Origin: Glacieibacterium sp038211965 | GTDB lineage: Bacteria; Pseudomonadota; Alphaproteobacteria; Sphingomonadales; Sphingomonadaceae | Assembly: GCA_038211965.1 (NCBI GenBank) | Contig: JBBQVB010000083.1 | Coordinates: 1 to 11,358 of the forward strand | Reading direction: 5' to 3' | Length of the DNA stretch: 11,358 nucleotides | In this document: positions 1-6,939 of the stretch, one piece after another | Layout of the letters: each line of letters starts with the position of its first letter | Numbering within the stretch: the stretch's first letter is position 1 | The notes under the pieces: model-generated | What the model was told of the DNA's origin: nothing | Seen by the model: only the letters and a program-made list of their open reading frames with translations | Databases searched by the model: none | Made by a program: the position numbers and the translations under genes

Positions 1-58
1 CGGCGAGCGCGGCGGGTAGTAGCAGTGCGGCGGCGAGGCGTGCGGTGCGAAGGTTCAT
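1..58 (-). CDS. N-terminus of an exported protein (partial, runs off the left edge)
   Basis: An ATG at 58-56 on the minus strand opens a frame reading MNLRTARLAAALLLPAALA. It has a short basic N-region (two Arg) followed by an unbroken Ala/Leu hydrophobic core, which is the layout of a Sec signal peptide. An in-frame stop lies four codons upstream (70-68), so the gene cannot start much earlier. It begins 31 bases downstream of the pyrD stop on the same strand and could be co-transcribed with it. No strong Shine-Dalgarno sequence is visible. Only 19 codons are in the window, so the mature protein and its function cannot be named. Confidence 0.55.
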   Translation of the reverse strand, partial: MNLRTARLAAALLLPAALA

Positions 59-89
59 GCGCCGACGCTAGCGGGGTAACATGCGGGCG

Positions 90-1112
90 TCACGCGCCGA
101 TCCCCACGGCCTCCGCGACGCACGCGAAACCGTCGCGACGCAGCAGCGCGGCAAGCTCGGCCTTGATCCGCGCGATCAGCCCCGGCCCGTGATAGACGAG
201 TGCGGTGTAGACCTGCACCGCGCTCGCCCCGGCGCGCAGCTTGGCGTAGGCGTCGGCCCCGCTGGCGATGCCGCCGACGCCGATCAGCGGCAGCGCGCCG
301 CCGGTCGCGCTGCGGAAGGCGCGCAACACCGACGTCGAGCGGACGAACAGCGGCGCGCCCGACAGGCCGCCTGCTTCGGGGCTGGCGATTCCGTCACGCG
401 CCAAGGTCGTGTTGGAAACGATCAGGCCGTCGATGCCGCCGTCGAGCGCGGCGCGCGCGATACCGTCGATCTGTGCGGCGTCGAGATCGGGGGCGACCTT
501 GACGAACAGCGGCGTCGCGATCCGCCCGCGCGCACTCAGCGTCGCGGCGATCAGGTCGGTCAGCGCGTTGCGTTCCTGTAGCCCGCGCAGCCCCGGCGTG
601 TTGGGCGACGAGATGTTGATCGTGAGGTACGACGCCAGCGCTGCGGTGGCGCGGACGCCTGCGACATAGTCGGCGATGCGGTCGCTCGAGTCCTTGTTCG
701 CCCCGAGATTGATGCCGACGGCCCCCGGTCGCGCTCGGCGGGCGCGCAGGCGAAGTGCGGCGGCTTCGAGACCGTCGTTGTTGAACCCCAGCCGGTTGAT
801 CACGGCGCGGTCATCGACGAGCCGGAAGACACGCGGGCGCGGATTGCCGTCCTGCGCGCGCGGCGTCACGGTGCCCGCCTCGACGAAGCCGAAGCCCAGC
901 CGCAGCATCGCGTCGGGAACATGGACATTCTTGTCGAACCCCGCCGCGAGGCCGACCGGATTGGGCAGGTCGAGGCCGGCCAGATTGGCCCGCAGGATGG
1001 CATCGTCGGGCGCGGCGCGCGGTACCAGCCTCGTGCGCAACGCCGCGAGCGTCAGGTCGTGCGCACGCTCGGCGTCGAGCGCGAACAGCAGCGGGCGGAG
1101 CGCGGCGAACAT
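90..1112 (-). CDS. pyrD: Quinone-dependent dihydroorotate dehydrogenase (class 2)
   Basis: This enzyme oxidises dihydroorotate to orotate in de novo pyrimidine synthesis and passes electrons through FMN to membrane quinone. It is 340 residues from the chosen start, the usual class 2 length. Visible motifs are GLAAGFDKN (54-62), the INRLGFNNDG segment (105-114), NISSPNTPGLR (166-176) with the class 2 catalytic Ser at 169 between FMN/substrate Asn166 and Asn171, LFVKVAPDLD (202-211), the VSNTT segment (232-236), and the phosphate-binding GVGGI / VQVYTALVYHGP region near 278-310. The N-terminal helix MFAALRPLLFALDAERAHDLTL matches the membrane-associating helices of class 2 enzymes. An ATG 24 codons upstream (1184) is in frame, but its extension is Pro/Arg-rich and unlike the family, so the start at 1112 is preferred. 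The next gene in the same direction is the exported protein at the left edge. Confidence 0.97.
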   Translation of the reverse strand: MFAALRPLLFALDAERAHDLTLAALRTRLVPRAAPDDAILRANLAGLDLPNPVGLAAGFDKNVHVPDAMLRLGFGFVEAGTVTPRAQDGNPRPRVFRLVDDRAVINRLGFNNDGLEAAALRLRARRARPGAVGINLGANKDSSDRIADYVAGVRATAALASYLTINISSPNTPGLRGLQERNALTDLIAATLSARGRIATPLFVKVAPDLDAAQIDGIARAALDGGIDGLIVSNTTLARDGIASPEAGGLSGAPLFVRSTSVLRAFRSATGGALPLIGVGGIASGADAYAKLRAGASAVQVYTALVYHGPGLIARIKAELAALLRRDGFACVAEAVGIGA

Positions 1113-1276
1113 CGCCCGCGGCTGTGCGGGAAGCGGGCGGCGCGGGCAAGCCGCCGGGCCTGCGCTTTTGTCGTTTTCATACAATCAGCGAAACGATCTC
1201 GGGCCTATCCCCAGCTTGCGACCCGAAGGGCGCGTCGCAGCGGCACCTGACCGCCGCCACGTCGCCCCACTCATAG

Positions 1277-1319
1277 CGGCCCGGACAGCGCAAGCTATCC
1301 GGGCCGACTTTTTGTCGGC
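1277..1319. other. Two overlapping hairpins in the pyrD / tRNA-Gly spacer
   Basis: Bases 1277-1289 pair with 1294-1306: a 13-base arm with one C-A mismatch on the plus strand, closed by a GCAA loop. Read as minus-strand RNA, the mismatch becomes a G-U wobble and the stem is continuous. A second perfect stem, 1303-1308 with 1314-1319, has a five-T loop and shares bases 1303-1306 with the first, so the two cannot form together. On the plus strand the first stem is followed by ACTTTTTG, which looks like an intrinsic terminator, but no plus-strand gene ends there. On the minus strand it lies between tRNA-Gly and pyrD, where it could help end the tRNA transcript or be a palindromic repeat. The rest of the 243-base spacer (1113-1355) shows no gene. 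Confidence 0.5.
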
Positions 1320-1355
1320 GACACGATTTTCGATGTACGGTTCTGTCTGAAAGAC

Positions 1356-1430
<75 letters not shown>

Positions 1431-1465
1431 TCGGGCAGACCGGGCAAGCCCGGCTGGGAGGCGGT

Positions 1466-1494
1466 CGTTTAGCGATGCACGCGTGTCGGTGCAA
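1466..1494 (-). promoter_or_regulatory. Possible promoter for tRNA-Gly
   Basis: On the minus strand TTGCAC (1494-1489) is followed after 17 bases by TAAACG (1471-1466). The tRNA 5' end lies 35 bases beyond, which leaves room for a start site and a short GC-rich leader. Each hexamer matches the sigma-70 consensus at only about half its positions, so this is a spacing-based suggestion. The leader also contains the near-perfect inverted repeat CCGGGC-AA-GCCCGG at 1440-1453. Confidence 0.25.
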
Positions 1495-1575
1495 GCGCAA
1501 AAGGCCGCGGGCGAAATCGGGGTTGGCAGGTGGGGGTGCGCCGCCCCATATGGCCACCAAGCCGAAAGTCCCCGA

Positions 1576-1590
1576 ACGGAGCCCCGCTTG
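1576..1590 (+). promoter_or_regulatory. Ribosome binding site deciding a TTG start
   Basis: ACGGAG at 1576-1581, six bases before TTG (1588-1590), is the only good Shine-Dalgarno/start pair near the beginning of thioredoxin-like coding sequence. It selects a TTG start for the co-chaperone gene. Confidence 0.55.
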
Positions 1591-2493
1591 GCCAGCCTCG
1601 CTACCCCTACGTCCGAAAAGGCAAGCATCGAGGCATTCCGCAAGGATGTCGTCGAGGCGTCGCTGACCAAATTGGTGCTCGTCGATTTCTGGGCCGAGTG
1701 GTGCGGGCCGTGCAAGACGCTCACCCCCATCCTCGAACGCGTCGTCGCGGCGCTTGCCCCCAAGGTCGCGCTGGTCAAGATCGACGTCGACAAGAACCCG
1801 ACGCTCGCCAGTCAGTTTCGCGTCCAGTCGCTGCCGACGGTCTATGCCTTCTTGCAAGGCCAGCCGGTCGATGGTTTCCAGGGTGCGCTCGGCGAGCGCG
1901 AGGTCAAGGCGTTCGTCGAGCGGCTGCTCGCCGCCGTGCCGCCCGCCGGTGAGGAGGCCGACGCAGCGGCCGAGATCGCCGCCCTTGCCGATGCCGCCGC
2001 CGCCGCGCTGGCCGAAGGCGCGCATGCCGAGGCCGCCGAGATGTATGGTGCGCTGCTGCGCGAAGTTCCCGATCGCGCCGACTTTGCAGCCGGCTATGCG
2101 CGCGCGCTGCTTGTCGGGGGTAATCTGGCGGGGGCGCGGGCGGCGCTCGACGCGGTGCCCGCCGATAGCAAGGATGCGGGCGTTGCGCAGGCGCGCGCCG
2201 CACTGGCGTTGGCACAGGATGCCGGGCCGGTGGGCGACACGGCGGGCCTCCGCGCTGCTGTGGCGACGGACCCCGACAACCACGCCAGCCGCTTCGAACT
2301 GGCGAACAGCCTGCTCGCGGGCGGCGACCGCGACGGTGCGGCGGAGGAACTTCTCGAAATCACCCGCCGCGACCCCGAATGGCAGGACAAGGCCGCACGC
2401 AACCGCCTGCTGAAGGTGTTCGAGGCTGTGGGCCTCGGCGATCCGTGGACCGTCGCGACACGCCTCAAGCTGCGGAAGATATTGTTCGCATGA
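1588..2493 (+). CDS. ybbN: Thioredoxin-TPR co-chaperone (CnoX/YbbN family)
   Basis: This cytoplasmic protein has a thioredoxin domain followed by a helical repeat region, the architecture of CnoX/YbbN chaperedoxins, which hold unfolding proteins under oxidative stress and pass them to chaperones. With the TTG start it has 301 residues (E. coli YbbN has about 284). The thioredoxin fold covers roughly residues 10-115, with WAEWCGPCK at 35-43 (CxxC cysteines 39 and 42) and the cis-proline segment SLPTVYAF. The remainder is Ala-rich paired helices with a TPR-like pattern, ending in a predicted helix GLGDPWTVATRLKLRKILFA. The TTG at 1588 is chosen because CGGAG lies six bases upstream and the protein then begins ASLATPTSEKASIEAF. 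The frame stays open further upstream to an ATG at 1483, but that extension is not thioredoxin-like. E. coli YbbN lacks a redox CxxC; here it is intact, as in Caulobacter CnoX. The stop overlaps the next start. Confidence 0.9.
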   Translation: MASLATPTSEKASIEAFRKDVVEASLTKLVLVDFWAEWCGPCKTLTPILERVVAALAPKVALVKIDVDKNPTLASQFRVQSLPTVYAFLQGQPVDGFQGALGEREVKAFVERLLAAVPPAGEEADAAAEIAALADAAAAALAEGAHAEAAEMYGALLREVPDRADFAAGYARALLVGGNLAGARAALDAVPADSKDAGVAQARAALALAQDAGPVGDTAGLRAAVATDPDNHASRFELANSLLAGGDRDGAAEELLEITRRDPEWQDKAARNRLLKVFEAVGLGDPWTVATRLKLRKILFA

Positions 2494-3146
2494 CCGAAAT
2501 CGAAATCCCGGACGACGCCGACGAGTCGACGCTGCCCGAGGCATTGCCGGTCTTCCCGCTGACCGGCGCACTGCTGCTGCCGCGCGGCGTGCTGCCGCTC
2601 AACATCTTCGAGCCGCGCTATCTGGCGATGATCCGCGACGCCTATGCGGGCGCCAAGACGATCGGCATCGTCCAGCCGCGCGATCCCGAGGTCGATTCGT
2701 CGCCGCTCTATGGCGTCGGTTGCGCGGGACGGATCAGCGATTTCCGCGAGACCGGCGACGGGCGGATCATCGTCGCGCTGACCGGCGTGACGCGCTTCGG
2801 CATCGTCCGCGAGCTCGATGTGACGACGCGCTACCGCCAGGTCGTCGCTGACTATGCGCGCTTTGCCGGGGATCGCGACGAGCCGCGCGCCGTGGCGGCC
2901 GCCGCGCGGGCCGAGCTCGAGGCCAAGCTGCGGACCTATCTCGACGATCAGGGGCTGAGCGCCGATTGGGAGGCGGTCGCGGGGGCCGACGACGAGTCGC
3001 TGGTGACGACGCTGAGCGCGGTATGTCCGTTCGAACCCGTCGAGAAGCAGGCGCTGCTCGAAGCCGCCGACCTTCCCGCGCGCGCTGCGACGCTGACCGC
3101 GCTGATGACCTTCGCGCAGGGCGACACGGCGGACCGTTTGCAGTGA
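2490..3146 (+). CDS. Stand-alone Lon N-terminal (substrate-binding) domain protein
   Basis: The 218-residue protein consists only of the N-terminal domain found in Lon proteases, without the AAA+ ATPase or Ser/Lys peptidase parts. The signature is LPEALPVFPLTGALLLPRG followed by PLNIFEPRYLAMI (about residues 13-46), then an alternating strand region with GVGCAGRI, and a helical C-terminal bundle. Its ATG overlaps the TGA of the thioredoxin-TPR gene in an ATGA quartet, so translation is very likely coupled. The in-frame upstream extension to 2379 lies inside the previous gene and is not family-like. The domain recognises substrates in full-length Lon. Here it may bind unfolded clients handed over by the co-chaperone or act as a Lon adaptor, but this is inferred from linkage. 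It is not itself a protease. Confidence 0.92.
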   Translation: MTEIEIPDDADESTLPEALPVFPLTGALLLPRGVLPLNIFEPRYLAMIRDAYAGAKTIGIVQPRDPEVDSSPLYGVGCAGRISDFRETGDGRIIVALTGVTRFGIVRELDVTTRYRQVVADYARFAGDRDEPRAVAAAARAELEAKLRTYLDDQGLSADWEAVAGADDESLVTTLSAVCPFEPVEKQALLEAADLPARAATLTALMTFAQGDTADRLQ

Positions 3147-3340
3147 GCGCTGCGGCGGATCTCGGCATCGATCCCCGCCTGTTCGAAATCCTCGTCTGCC
3201 CGTTGACGCGCACGCCGCTGCGCTATGATGCGGCGACGCAGGAACTGGTCAGCGATGCGGCGGCGCTGGCCTACCCGATCCGCGACGGCGTGCCGATCAT
3301 GCTCGTCGACGAAGCACGCGACCTGAACGCGGTGGCGTAG
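3143..3340 (+). CDS. Trm112 family / UPF0434 (YcaR-like) small protein
   Basis: This 65-residue protein has the Trm112-like layout: DPRLFEILVCPLTRTPLRYD near the start, QELVSDAAALAYPIRDGVPIMLVDEAR after it. In eukaryotes and archaea Trm112 is a zinc-binding partner that stabilises methyltransferases; the role of the bacterial UPF0434 proteins is not settled. E. coli YcaR has a CPxC-type knuckle. This protein keeps a single Cys in VCPLT and has no other cysteine, so it probably does not bind zinc the classical way; this seems usual for alphaproteobacterial members. The GTG start at 3143 overlaps the TGA of the Lon-N gene (GTGA), making it the third coupled gene in the operon. It ends three bases before the converging crotonase gene. 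Confidence 0.9.
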   Translation: MSAAADLGIDPRLFEILVCPLTRTPLRYDAATQELVSDAAALAYPIRDGVPIMLVDEARDLNAVA

Positions 3341-3343
3341 CGG

Positions 3344-4246
3344 CTAGCGATACGTCTCCGCCTCCCACCACGGGAAGAAATCGGGCATCGCTTCGCTGAC
3401 CTTCTCGGGGAACACCGCCGGACGCTTCTCGATGAACGACATCACCCCTTCCTTGGCGTCGCCCGAGCGCCCGCGGCTGTAGATCGCGCGGCTGTCGAGG
3501 CGGTGCGCGTCCCACGGGCTCGGGCTCCCAAGCATCCGCCACAGCATTTGCCGCGTCAGCGCGACCGAGACGGGCGCGCTATTGTCGGCGATCTCGCGGG
3601 CCAGTGCGGTGGCGGTCGCGATCAGGTCTTCGGGCGGCACGAGATGCTGGACGAGACCGCCGGCGAAGGCTTCGCTCGCGCTGAACACGCGCCCCGAGAA
3701 GCACCACTCGAGCGCCTGCGCGATGCCGACGAGGCGCGGCAGGAACCACGAGCTCGCGGCTTCGGGGACGATGCCGCGCCGCGCGAAGACGAAACCGAAG
3801 CGCGCAGCTTCCGACGCAACGCGGATATCCATCGCGAGCTGCATCGTCGCGCCGATGCCGACGGCGGGGCCGTTGATCGCGCCGATGACGGGTTTCAGAC
3901 ATTCGAAAATCCGCAGCGTCACCCGCCCGCCGCCGTCACGCACCGCGTCGTGGCTATAGTCGATGCTGCCGTCCTCGCGCACCGGCGAGCCGCCACGCGG
4001 ATTGTCGGGGCGGTTGTCGTAGTCGAAGGTCGCCGCCCCGGCGCTGAGGTCGGCCCCCGCGCAGAACGCCCGCCCTGCGCCCGTCACGATCACCGCGCGC
4101 ACCGCGTCGTCGGCATCGACGGCATCGAAGGCGGCGATCAACTCGGTCATCATCGTCGCGGTAAAGGCGTTGAGCTTGTCGGGCCGGTCGAGGGTGATCG
4201 TCGCGATGCCGTCGGCGACGTCGTAGCGGATCTGGGTGTAGGTCAT
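3344..4246 (-). CDS. Enoyl-CoA hydratase/isomerase (crotonase) family protein
   Basis: The 300-residue protein has the crotonase fold and acts on acyl-CoA thioesters in the cytoplasm. Visible motifs are LDRPDKLNAFTATMM (19-33), the first oxyanion-hole segment AFCAGADLSAG (60-70), the second at INGPAVGIGATMQLAMDIR (124-142) and the catalytic loop near 149-175 with IVPEAASSWFLPRLVG. Aligned by eye with rat mitochondrial hydratase, the first catalytic glutamate position is occupied by Phe154, while Glu162 sits in the following loop. A single acid is more typical of isomerases than of two-glutamate hydratases, so the exact reaction is open. An insert at about 70-108 is Gly/Asp-rich. AGGAGA precedes the ATG at good spacing. 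It lies 24 bases downstream of the thiolase gene on the same strand and is probably co-transcribed with it for fatty-acid or related beta-oxidation. Confidence 0.93.
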   Translation of the reverse strand: MTYTQIRYDVADGIATITLDRPDKLNAFTATMMTELIAAFDAVDADDAVRAVIVTGAGRAFCAGADLSAGAATFDYDNRPDNPRGGSPVREDGSIDYSHDAVRDGGGRVTLRIFECLKPVIGAINGPAVGIGATMQLAMDIRVASEAARFGFVFARRGIVPEAASSWFLPRLVGIAQALEWCFSGRVFSASEAFAGGLVQHLVPPEDLIATATALAREIADNSAPVSVALTRQMLWRMLGSPSPWDAHRLDSRAIYSRGRSGDAKEGVMSFIEKRPAVFPEKVSEAMPDFFPWWEAETYR

Positions 4247-4270
4247 CTCGCGTCTCCTGTGCCCTCTCCC

Positions 4271-5446
4271 CTACAACGCCTCGATAATCGTCACGTTCGC
4301 CAGCCCGCCGCCCTCGCACATCGTCTGCAACCCCCAACGCTTGCCCCGCGCGCGCAGCGCATGGACGAGCGTCGTCATCAGCTTGGTCCCCGACGCCCCG
4401 AGCGGATGCCCGAGCGCGATCGCGCCGCCATGCACGTTCAACTTCGCCGGGTCGGCCCCCAGCATCTTCAGCCACGCGCCCGGCACGCTCGCGAAGGCTT
4501 CGTTGACCTCGTACAGGTCGATGTCGTCGAGGCGCATTCCCGTGCGTTCGAGGGCGCGCCGCGTCGCGCCGATGGGAGCCTCGAGCATGATCACGGGGTC
4601 TTCGCCGACCACCGTCATGTGGTGGATGCGCGCCAGCGGGGCGAGCCCGAGCGCCTTGAGCCCGCGTTCGTTGACCACCATCACCCCCGACGCGCCGTCG
4701 CAGATCTGCGAGCTTGTCGCCGCCGTCAGCCGCCCGTTTTCCTGGATCAGCTTGACCCCGCGGATCGCCTCGAGGCTGGCATCGAAGCGGATGCCTTCGT
4801 CGACGCTGTGCGCCTCGCGTGCGCCACCGGGCAGTTCGACTTCGACCGCGACGATCTCGGCGTCGAACGCGCCCGCGTGCGTCGCCGCCGCCGCCTTGCG
4901 CTGGCTGTCGTAGCCGAAGGCGTCGAGGTCGTCCTTCGACAGGTCGTGCTTCTTCGCCAGCATCTCGGCCCCGGTGAACTGGCTGAACTTGACGCCGGGA
5001 TAGCGCGCCTTCATGCCCGGCCCGCCGAACGGCGAGCCGAGCCCCGCTTCGTGCGCTGCCTTGCCGCTCGCGCCCATCGGCACGCGCGTCATCGATTCGA
5101 CGCCCGCCGCGATGACGCAGTCCATCTGGCCGCTCATCACGGTGGCGGCGGCGAAGTGCAGTGCCTGCTGGCTGCTGCCGCACTGGCGGTCGACGCTGGT
5201 GCCGGGCACACTTTCGGGCAGCTTCGACGACAGCACGGCGTTGCGCGCGACGTTACCCGATTGCTGCGCGAACTGGCTGACGCAGCCCATGATGACGTCC
5301 TCGATGCGCGCCGGGTCGGCCCCAGAACGGTCGACGAGCGCATTCAGCACCTGCCCAGCAAGGTCGGCGGGGTGCCAGCCCGTCAGTCGCCCGCCGCGAC
5401 GGCCGCCCGCCGTCCGCGCGGCGGCAACGATATAGGCTTCGGACAT
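4271..5446 (-). CDS. Thiolase family protein (acetyl-CoA C-acyltransferase)
   Basis: This 391-residue thiolase catalyses CoA-dependent cleavage of 3-ketoacyl-CoA, or the reverse Claisen condensation of two acyl-CoAs. It has the full catalytic set: nucleophilic Cys89 in SVDRQCGSSQQALHFA, VNEAF mid-C-terminal domain, His347 in GGAIALGHPLGASGTK, and Cys377 in MCEGGGLANVTIIEAL. The length equals that of classic biosynthetic thiolases, but the motif style (MSEAYIVAAARTAGGRRGGRL, VSQFAQQSGNVARN) is that of degradative thiolases in actinobacteria and sphingomonads. The ATG at 5446 is preceded by GGGGAG at about seven bases; the longer in-frame extension to 5674 overlaps the divergent gene and is not family-like. 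It heads an operon with the crotonase gene. Chain-length preference cannot be read from sequence alone. Confidence 0.94.
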   Translation of the reverse strand: MSEAYIVAAARTAGGRRGGRLTGWHPADLAGQVLNALVDRSGADPARIEDVIMGCVSQFAQQSGNVARNAVLSSKLPESVPGTSVDRQCGSSQQALHFAAATVMSGQMDCVIAAGVESMTRVPMGASGKAAHEAGLGSPFGGPGMKARYPGVKFSQFTGAEMLAKKHDLSKDDLDAFGYDSQRKAAAATHAGAFDAEIVAVEVELPGGAREAHSVDEGIRFDASLEAIRGVKLIQENGRLTAATSSQICDGASGVMVVNERGLKALGLAPLARIHHMTVVGEDPVIMLEAPIGATRRALERTGMRLDDIDLYEVNEAFASVPGAWLKMLGADPAKLNVHGGAIALGHPLGASGTKLMTTLVHALRARGKRWGLQTMCEGGGLANVTIIEAL

Positions 5447-5487
5447 GCGTGCTCTCCCCGGTCGGCTTTCGGCCAGAGTGGCGCGGA

Positions 5488-5504
5488 CTGGACGCCCGGT
5501 CCAG
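5488..5504. promoter_or_regulatory. Inverted repeat, possible operator between divergent genes
   Basis: CTGGAC (5488-5493), a five-base GCCCG spacer, and GTCCAG (5499-5504) form a perfect inverted repeat. It sits near the middle of the 95-base gap separating the thiolase operon (minus) from the DUF1254 gene (plus). Its size and spacing fit a site for a dimeric regulator such as a TetR-family repressor, common near acyl-CoA genes, and it could act on both promoters. No regulator gene is adjacent. It could also be a chance palindrome in GC-rich DNA. Confidence 0.35.
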
Positions 5505-5541
5505 CCCCCGGCATGAAGCGGCGAAACGGGGAGTAGCGAAA

Positions 5542-6930
5542 ATGCGGCTGGCACTGATCCTGGGCGCGGCGGCGCTGGTCGCGGCACCGCTCGCGGCGAA
5601 ACCCGCGCACCGGGCGACGCAGCACGCCGCCAAACCTGCCGCCGCCCGGTCTGCCGCGCCGCTGCCCGACACACCGGAGGTGCAGGCGCTGCGCCGTGCC
5701 TTCCAATACGCCTTCCCCGTCTACGAGATGATGCGGACGCGCGCTTTGACGGTGACGCGGGCGCAGGCGTTCGGGGTCAGCGGCATCAACCGATTGTTCC
5801 CCCGCAAGACGCTGTCCGACGCGACCTCGCGCGACGTGACGACGCCCAACAACGACACGCTCTACGCCAGCGCGTGGCTCGACCTGACGAACGGCCCGGT
5901 GACGCTGACCATCCCCGACCTGCCGGGGCGCTACAACTCGGCGGCGCTGATGAACCTCTTCACCGACAATGTCGCGATCCTGGGCACGCGAACGGGCGGC
6001 GGCGGCAAGTTCACCATCGTCGGGCCGGGTTTCGCAGGCACGGCCCCCGAGGGCACGACACTGGTCCGTATCGACACCAACGACGCGTGGCTGCTGGTCC
6101 GCGTCTATGTCGCGGGTGTAGAGGATCTTGCGGCAGCAGGCACCGCGATCGACGGCTTCAAGCTAGACGGCGGCGCCACTCCGGTGCCGGTCGTCGCAGT
6201 GCCGACGCCGCAGCCCGATGCCAGGACCCTGCTCGCGGTCGTCAACGAGGCGCTCGGGCGTTCGCATATCGCGGGTCGCGCGCACCAGTTCGCCGATGCA
6301 GGCGTCCGCCCTGGCGTCGCCGAAGCGTGGGAGCAACTGCCCGCCGCGACGCAGAAGTTGTGGACCGCCGCGCTGCCGACATTTCGGGGCGAATTGAAGG
6401 GCGGCTTTGTCAAGGTCGGCGCGGAGGTCGGCGGCTGGAGCTACCCCGGACCCGGTATCGGCAATTTCGGCGACGACGATGCGGGCCGCGCGGCGGTGGC
6501 GCTCGGCGGCCTCGCCGCGCTGCCGCGCCAGGAGGCGGTGTATCTGAGCGCCGGTGCCGACAAGGACGGCAAGCCTTTCGACGGATCGAAGTCGTATTTC
6601 CTGCGCATTCCGCCGCGTCCGCCGGCGGGCGCGTTCTGGTCGCTGACGATGTACCGCGTCGAGCCCGATGGGCGGCTGTTCTTCGTCGACAATCCGTTGC
6701 ACGTCTTCGCCATTCGGTCGGGGAGCAAGACGCTCCACTACGACCGCGACGCCAGCCTCGAAATCTTCATCCAGCCGACGCAGCCGAGTGGCGAGCGCGT
6801 CGTCAACTGGCTGCCGACCCCCGCCAAGGGTCCGTTCCGCCTCGTCTGGCGGGCGTATCTGCCCAAGGTCGAACTGCTCGACGGAACGTTCCGGCTGCCT
6901 GCGGTGGTGGCGAGCGAGGTGGTGCCGTAG
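5542..6930 (+). CDS. Exported DUF1254/DUF1214 domain protein
   Basis: The 462-residue protein starts with a signal peptide (MRLALILGAAALVAAPLAAK), followed by a low-complexity Ala/His/Lys linker to about residue 42. The N-terminal DUF1254 domain shows PVYEMMRTRALTV (59-71), TPNNDTLYASAWLDL (101-115) and PGRYNSAALMNLFTDNVAILG (128-148). The C-terminal DUF1214 domain covers about 346-456 with SYFLRIPPRPPAGAFWSLTMY, DGRLFFVDNP, the ERVVNWLPTP segment and FRLVWRAYLP. Proteins with this pair of domains are widespread in bacteria, usually secreted or periplasmic, and have no established biochemical activity. GGGGAG eight bases before the ATG supports this start; the frame is open upstream to 5449 but would lose the signal peptide. 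It diverges from the thiolase operon and converges with the pseudouridine synthase gene. Confidence 0.92.
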   Translation: MRLALILGAAALVAAPLAAKPAHRATQHAAKPAAARSAAPLPDTPEVQALRRAFQYAFPVYEMMRTRALTVTRAQAFGVSGINRLFPRKTLSDATSRDVTTPNNDTLYASAWLDLTNGPVTLTIPDLPGRYNSAALMNLFTDNVAILGTRTGGGGKFTIVGPGFAGTAPEGTTLVRIDTNDAWLLVRVYVAGVEDLAAAGTAIDGFKLDGGATPVPVVAVPTPQPDARTLLAVVNEALGRSHIAGRAHQFADAGVRPGVAEAWEQLPAATQKLWTAALPTFRGELKGGFVKVGAEVGGWSYPGPGIGNFGDDDAGRAAVALGGLAALPRQEAVYLSAGADKDGKPFDGSKSYFLRIPPRPPAGAFWSLTMYRVEPDGRLFFVDNPLHVFAIRSGSKTLHYDRDASLEIFIQPTQPSGERVVNWLPTPAKGPFRLVWRAYLPKVELLDGTFRLPAVVASEVVP

Positions 6931-6939
6931 CCCTCTCCC

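Noticed and set aside
1440..1453. CCGGGC-AA-GCCCGG as a protein-binding operator for tRNA-Gly
   Set aside because: The two-base loop and all-GC arms are easily produced by chance here, and there is no second copy nearby; noted only with the promoter.
3503..5536. 677-codon plus-strand open frame opposite the crotonase and thiolase genes
   Set aside because: It is Arg/His/Asp-rich with no recognisable motif, and it overlies two clear minus-strand enzymes. Stop-poor antisense frames are expected in DNA this GC-rich.
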